Positions 59,914 through 64,000 of a stretch of DNA of 64,000 nt are shown piece by piece. Below the pieces are notes generated by a model, which saw only the letters and a list, made by a program, of their open reading frames with translations, searched no databases and was not told the DNA's origin. Source of the DNA: Desulfofustis sp. PB-SRB1 (lineage in GTDB: Bacteria; Desulfobacterota; Desulfobulbia; Desulfobulbales; Desulfocapsaceae); NCBI GenBank assembly GCA_016722945.1, contig JAEQMT010000038.1, forward strand, positions 866,756 through 930,755, in the 5' to 3' direction. Position 1 is the first letter of the stretch. Each line of letters begins with the position of its first letter. A program made the position numbers and the translations under genes.

Positions 59914-62022
59914 ACCCCCAGCTCCTCGAAATTCTTCTTGATCGTCGTCGCCAGTTGCACCGCCTCGGCGTTCAGGTCCTCCAGTTCCACATGGATATCG
60001 CGCAAGGCTTCCTCAAAATCGAAATCCTCATCCTCGTCCTCCGACGCAACGCCGACATAGCGGCCCGGCGTCAGGCTCCAGTCGTTGACCTCGATCTCGG
60101 TCCGGTCCACCAACTTGACCAGACCTTCCACATCTCGCAGTTCGGCCTCGGGGAAACGATCAGTTAGCCAGTGGGCCTGTTTCCAGAAATAGCGGACAAG
60201 CTTGAGCTGTTCCACCGCCAGGGCGCGGGCTTCATCGGCGGCCTTGCGGGCGCGGGTGATATCACGGCCCGCCCAGGCGTCGCTGTCCCGGGCGTCGTAA
60301 TCGTTCTCGCAGGTTTCGATCAGGCGGCAGGCGAGCTTGTAGAGCAGCTCAGTCTGCTTGACCAGATCGCGGCTGGTCTCGGCCAGGGGTGCGAGGCGGT
60401 TCACGGCCTTTTTCAATTCACCGTTGGTGGTATTCTGTTGCCCCCAAGCTACCCGCTGTTCGCTTAAAGTTTTCCGGAAGGCCTCCGCATCCGCCTTGAA
60501 CATCGGGATTGCGTCATCCAGTTCCTTTGAGCGGCTCAGTGTGGGGTGCATCCTTAGCCAGGGTCTTGAGAAAGGGGTCGAAGTAGCTACGCAACGAGGT
60601 CAGTGCACTAAGAAAATCCGGCAGTGGTTCGACCATTTCATCGTTGTCGTCTTTCATCGTGAAACAGGCTGCGCCCTCAGTTAGCATACGTTGGCAGTAA
60701 CCTGCCACGAGGTCGAGATATCGTCCTGTTTCGCCCCGATAGAGCCAGACTATGGCGAGCAAGTTCTGCTCCTGCTCGGGCGAAAAATCGAAAATCTTGC
60801 GGGTGACTTTGCGGTAGACGTTGCGGGCGTCGATCATTAGCACCTTGTCGCGGTGCTGCTCGGCTTGGCGCGGTTGAGGAACCAGAGCTCACAGGGGACG
60901 GTGCGGGTGTAGAAAAAATTCGACCGAATAGCGACCATAACATCCACGTCGCCGGTCTCCACCAGCTTCCGGCGCACCTTCGCCTCGTCGCGCCCGGCAC
61001 TGGAGGCCTGGGAGGACATGACGAACCCGGCCCGGTCCTGTTCGTTCAAATAGCTGTAGAAGTAGCTGATCCAGACGTAGTTACCGTTGCTGACCTTGCC
61101 CTTTTTGTTGACGCCGGGCAGGCCGAAGGGCAGACGCCGTCGCTCCCCACCTTGTCGGCGTCGATCTCATCCACGTTAAAAGGCGATTGGCCATGACGAA
61201 GTCGGCCGTGCGCAGCAGTTCGTGCGGGTCTTCATAGTAGGTGATCGATTTCTGGATATCACCTTCCAGACCATGCACCGCCAGGTTCATCTTGGCCAGG
61301 CGGATGGTGGTGGCGTTTTTCTCCAGGCCGTAGAAGGTGAGCTTCTCCGTGGGATTTTCGTGCCGCCGCTCCACCACCCGGGCGCTCTGCACGAACATAC
61401 CGCCCGAGCCGCAGGCCGGGTCGAGCAATGTGCCGCCGGTCGGTTCGATGACGTTGGCGATCAGCGAGACCAGCGACACCGGAGTGAAGAACTCGCCACC
61501 GTCGTGGGCCTTCTGGTCGGCAAACTGGGTCAGGAAGTATTCGTAGATGCGGCCGAAGACATCCCCGGAGACGCGCTTAAGCTCTTCGGGGTTGAGGGTG
61601 CGCAGCAGCTGGCCGAGCACGACGTTATCGAGTTCCTGATACTCGCTTTTAGGCAATACACCGCGCAGATTCTCATAGTCGGCCTCGATGGACTCCATGG
61701 CATCGATGATCGCCTTGGCGCGGTCAGCGCTGTCAGGTAGGGCTACCAGAGTGTCGAACTGAGCCTTGGGCTGCAGGAAAATGGCGCTCTTCTGCGAAAA
61801 GTCTTCCTTGGTCAGCGGTCGGGTCTTGCCGCCTCGGGTGGGCAGGCCCGCCTCGATAGCATCCTTGACACCAAGATACCGGCTGTAGGCGTGGCGCAGA
61901 AACACCAGTCCCATGACCGGCAGGAAATACTCGTTGCCGGCGTAGTTGGAGTTGGCCCGCAGGGTATCCGCCGCGCTCCAAAGCCGTTTTTCAATAGCTT
62001 CGATGTGTTCAAGCTGGGCCAT
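59910..62022 (-). pseudogene. hsdM: hsdM (locus 2) broken by at least three frameshifts
   Basis: The start (MAQLEHIEAIEKRLWSAAD), SAM motif LLDPACGSGGMFVQSARV and HsdM_N are intact up to about 61190. There the catalytic NPPF is lost: the DNA reads GCCAATCGCCTTTTAAC, one C short of AAT CCG CCT TTT. The frame is picked up again as LNEQDRAGFVMSSQASSAG (to 60837), then VLMIDARNVYRKVTRKIFDF (60843-60514), then RSKELDDAIPMFKADAEAF to the end FKKNFEELGV-like tail at 59910. With hsdS and hsdR intact, loss of M should leave the system inactive, unless the indels are sequencing errors. Confidence 0.85.
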
Positions 62023-62024
62023 GC

Positions 62025-62261
62025 TCAGGCTTCCTTCCCAATATACGTACTATGCAGGGCCTTGCCATTGTCCCCCAGGTTGCGCAGCAGGCTTTCGATC
62101 TTCTCCCAGCACCAGCGGCGAAGGCTTGGCGCGTTCGTTCTCACAGCGGTTGATCTCGTGGCAAAGGTCACCCCGGGCCTGACCGCAAACTTTTCCTGCC
62201 TCAGACCGGTACGTTCCCGAAGCTCATGGACCAGCCTCGCCACACTGTGTTGCTCATCCAC
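62025..62261 (-). pseudogene. XRE-family HTH regulator with two indels, head of RM locus 2
   Basis: 78 codons from a GTG. LVHELRERTGLRQEKFAVRPG begins an XRE HTH, but the recognition helix is scrambled by an apparent 2-base insertion (GCCACGAGATCAAC where GCCACNATCAAC is expected). A third extra base (CTGGGAG) restores the frame, so the end EKIESLLRNLGDNGKA is normal. In the alternative frame TINRxENERAKPSPLVL can be read. If real, DNA binding is lost. Confidence 0.7.
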
Positions 62262-62430
62262 TGGACTTCTCCTTACTGAATCTTACTAACGTGCCGTCGG
62301 CACCATCGATAGCGCCCAATGTGTCTTTTGGTATATCGTCCATTGCGCCATAAATTTCAAGCACGACCTTGAAATTCTTGCAGAAATTATCGTCTGATAC
62401 GGCAATCTCAAATACACTCCATCACTTCAC
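62254..62430 (-). pseudogene. 3' scrap of an unidentified gene before the HTH regulator
   Basis: An open stretch reads VSDDNFCKNFKVVLEIYGAM, then DDIPKDTLGAIDGADGTLVR and FSKEKSSG, and its TGA overlaps the GTG start of the HTH gene. There is no ATG in frame before an upstream stop. The overlap and composition suggest the end of a lost gene. Not recognised. Confidence 0.35.
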
Positions 62431-62479
62431 GCCGCCACCCGGAATGTAAGATCCAGGAGCAGACATGAAATAATATCAC

Positions 62480-62749
62480 CAGGCACCCGAGATTTTCTCC
62501 ATCTCACCGGTAAGTAAGCTGGAAAAGTCATCAAAATTCACCACGAGGAGCCACCGACCAAGGGCATCAGCGACTTGTTGGACTTCAATCATGAAGAATA
62601 GCAACCAGTTTGCCTGTGATGTCGTTGACCAGCGAGTGCAGGAAAAGATGCTGGACACCGGACGAGGTCCAGAGAATGAGAAGAAGAATCCGGAGGATTT
62701 TGAGACGAAACAGAAGCCGGGTATGACGGATTTCCCGAAAAGGCAGTGA
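62480..62749 (+). repeat. Module-border repeat R5
   Basis: Complete copy with leader and an uninterrupted ORF. The first 170 bp (62491-62660) match R4 with 5 mismatches, and the last 90 bp match the end of R1 (GGACGAGG-CC, GAGGAAAAATG/GAGAAGAAG, TTTCCCGAAA). It closes the second RM/IetAS/RT block, R4 being on the other side. Confidence 0.85.
62591..62749 (+). CDS. 52-residue hydrophilic peptide of the border repeat
   Basis: MKNSNQFACDVVDQRVQEKM, then LDTGRGPENEKKNPEDFETK and QKPGMTDFPKRQ. It is charged, without membrane segment, and is the only uninterrupted copy with both the conserved start and end. CACGAGGAG lies about 50 bp upstream; there is no close strong ribosome site. Conservation of the peptide in five copies, with synonymous-looking differences in places, suggests it was or is translated. 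Function unknown; R1 shows that a longer form with an ERSxQxVRD insert existed. Confidence 0.45.
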   Translation: MKNSNQFACDVVDQRVQEKMLDTGRGPENEKKNPEDFETKQKPGMTDFPKRQ

Positions 62750-62812
62750 TCGGGACGGTAGCACCGACACCCTGAAAGCGGCGTGAGCCGCTGACAATAT
62801 TAAGAAACAGAA

Positions 62813-62857
62813 AACCCGTCACCCGGAGATTGACCCAGAGAGACGGGTTGTCTTTTT
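62813..62857 (+). terminator. Rho-independent terminator
   Basis: Stem AACCCGTC (62813-62820) with GACGGGTT (62842-62849), a 21-nt loop with further pairing potential, and GTCTTTTT after it. Oriented to stop rightward transcripts through R5. Confidence 0.8.
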
Positions 62858-63068
62858 CTAAATGGTGGAGGCGGCGGAATTTAAGCTATTATAGACACTT
62901 ACCTTAAACAATGAGACCCTGTATAGCTATTTGACGTTCGACATTTTGATCGAGCCTTGGCCGATTTACCACGGATTGAACCGTTGATGTGTAAGCGCTC
63001 AACAAACCCCTTCTTTTTTTATCCCTCCCCCATGCTCTGTTGTGCTGAACTTTTTCAAGGAGGCGCAT

Positions 63069-63389
63069 ATGGAGCAGAACAAGCGATCCGGCAGAGATGC
63101 AAAACGCAGCTACTGGGGTGATCACATCGCAGGCTGGAAACAATCAGGATTGAGTCAGCAGGCGTACTGCCGCAAGCACCAGCTTTCCCTCTCGAGTTTT
63201 GGCTATTGGCGGAGCCGGCTCAAGAGAGGCGGGGACGACCAAGCACGCTTTCACCCGGTAATGGTCGGCACCGGTACTCGGACAATCTCACCACAACCAG
63301 AGCACCCCGACTCAGGCCTGGGGGTCATACTCGGTAACGAGAGATTCCATATAACCATAAAAACACTTTTGCCCGGCGACCCTGCGTGA
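63069..63389 (+). CDS. tnpA: IS66 family accessory protein TnpA
   Basis: 106 residues: YWGDHIAGWKQSGLSQQAYC with HQLSLSSFGYWRSRLK, the usual IS66 Orf1 helix-turn-helix. The start at 63069 has AAGGAG nearby; an upstream ATG (63042) adds nine residues. Confidence 0.92.
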   Translation: MEQNKRSGRDAKRSYWGDHIAGWKQSGLSQQAYCRKHQLSLSSFGYWRSRLKRGGDDQARFHPVMVGTGTRTISPQPEHPDSGLGVILGNERFHITIKTLLPGDPA

Positions 63390-63413
63390 ATTGATCGGGA
63401 TTCTGGAGCAGCG

Positions 63414-63794
63414 ATGATGACCGGCTCACCCGAGGGCTCGATGGTGTACGTTGCGGTGGGCGCTACGGATCTGCGCAAATCGATCAACGGGTTGGCACTG
63501 CTGGTGGAAGAGCAGTTCGAACTGAACCTGTTTGGTGGCAGCTTGTTTGCATTTTGCAATCGTCGTCGTGATCTGGTGAAGATCTTGTATTGGGACGGCA
63601 GTGGGTTTTGTCTGTGGATGAAGCGCTTGGAACAGGATTGTTATCGCTGGCCCGAGGACGGCGAGGAGGTCATGGCGATGAGCGAACGGGCGTTGAGCTG
63701 GCTGCTCAGCGGTCTTGATGTGAGCCAGGCACATGGTCGCTTGGGTATGGCTCGTATCGTAAAAAACATCACAAAAAATATGATATTATGTTGA
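63414..63794 (+). CDS. tnpB: IS66 family accessory protein TnpB
   Basis: 126 residues: VYVAVGATDLRKSINGLALL, FAFCNRRRDLVKILYWDGSG, FCLWMKRLEQDCYRWP, the family signature of IS66 Orf2. The last 15 residues (RIVKNITKNMILC) are atypical, but the frame is complete. Confidence 0.93.
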   Translation: MMTGSPEGSMVYVAVGATDLRKSINGLALLVEEQFELNLFGGSLFAFCNRRRDLVKILYWDGSGFCLWMKRLEQDCYRWPEDGEEVMAMSERALSWLLSGLDVSQAHGRLGMARIVKNITKNMILC

Positions 63795-63837
63795 TTTTAT
63801 TCGTGAAATAATTGCCCAATGGTGGTAGTATGTGAGC

Positions 63838-64000
63838 ATGATTAACACTGCTCATACACCTCTGCCTGAGACGGTTTGCCGAACTCACAGAGATGATCAA
63901 TTCTTTGGTTCGGGAACATGAGCGCTCCACTCATGAGAATAATCTGTTACGGGAAGAGATTCGGCTTCTGCGTGCCAAATTATTCGGCAAGAAGAGCGAG
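63838..64000 (+). pseudogene. tnpC: IS66 transposase TnpC, 5' part with a frameshift
   Basis: Starts MINTAHTPLPETV and then goes out of frame at GGTTTGCC; with one T removed it continues AELTEMINSLVREHERST, then LLREEIRLLRAKLFGKKSE to the window end, which is the normal IS66 TnpC coiled-coil N terminus. Either a 1-base insertion in TTT or a downstream start at MINSLV (63891) is used. The catalytic domain is outside the window. Confidence 0.75.

Larger units (their letters stand above)
62431..62990. other. Right border region: repeat R5, terminator, IS66 junction
   Basis: No ordinary gene. It contains repeat R5 (62480-62749) with a 52-codon ORF, a strong terminator hairpin (62813-62857) and about 130 bp of AT-richer DNA up to the IS66 end at 62991. 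Confidence 0.6.
62991..64000 (+). mobile_element. IS66-family element, left part, runs off the window
   Basis: Begins GTAAGCGCTCAAC at 62991, like the terminal GTAAGCG of IS66 elements, and contains tnpA, tnpB and the start of tnpC in the standard order. The right end is outside the window. Confidence 0.85.

Noticed and set aside
22013..62749. Integron attC sites or a CRISPR array as explanation of the border repeats
   Set aside because: No integrase gene, no RYYYAAC-type pairs at cassette ends that I can see, module sizes far too large, and no short regularly spaced repeats or cas genes.

Overview
The window reads as a chromosome segment from a Gram-negative bacterium. The binding protein has a Sec signal peptide without a lipobox, and the gene families are those of Proteobacteria/Desulfobacterota; I cannot place it more precisely. 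It has two very different parts: an intact pyrimidine-salvage/degradation operon (1-9084, plus strand, GC-rich) and about 53 kb of accessory DNA (9309-64000) that is almost entirely a defence island.

Pyrimidine part: 3' end of dihydropyrimidinase, dihydropyrimidine dehydrogenase subunit PreA, an M20 N-carbamoyl-amino-acid hydrolase (beta-ureidopropionase type), a BMP-type nucleoside/base ABC transporter (binding protein, double ATPase, two permeases) and cytosine deaminase. Together they would import a base or nucleoside, deaminate cytosine to uracil and take uracil to beta-alanine.

Island part, left to right, nearly all genes on the minus strand: an exactly delimited IS1634-family element (9309-11269, TSD TTACA); an AbrB/MazE-type antitoxin with a decayed doc; a five-gene translationally coupled DISARM-like operon (DrmA, DrmB, two SF1 helicases, one of them NERD-fused, and a 545-residue orphan) with no methylase; Fic, pRiA4b-ORF3 and a RelBE pair split by a MITE; an intact MazE-like/Doc pair; a truncated Ca/Na antiporter carrying a fic leader; a DUF6361-PLD-helicase trio (possibly Azaca); MntA-HepT; an RNase H-fold protein, RNA ligase, PIN protein and DUF3696 ATPase attached to a complete type I RM locus (hsdM, hsdS, hsdR); RhuM; a second type I RM locus whose hsdR and hsdS are separated by IetAS and a reverse transcriptase operon hit by an IS3 element and whose hsdM is frameshifted; and an IS66 element running off the end.

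The main structural observation is a family of same-orientation repeats (about 22.0, 25.5, 35.9, 46.6 and 62.5 kb) encoding a tiny hydrophilic peptide and lying at the borders of the defence modules. The last two are about 97 percent identical over 170 bp and bracket the whole second RM/IetAS/RT block. The most promising candidate systems are the ATPase-PIN-RNA ligase operon, the methylase-free DrmAB operon and the RT operon with a HEPN-like accessory gene. Several genes carry frameshifts or internal deletions; whether these are biological or assembly errors cannot be told from sequence alone.
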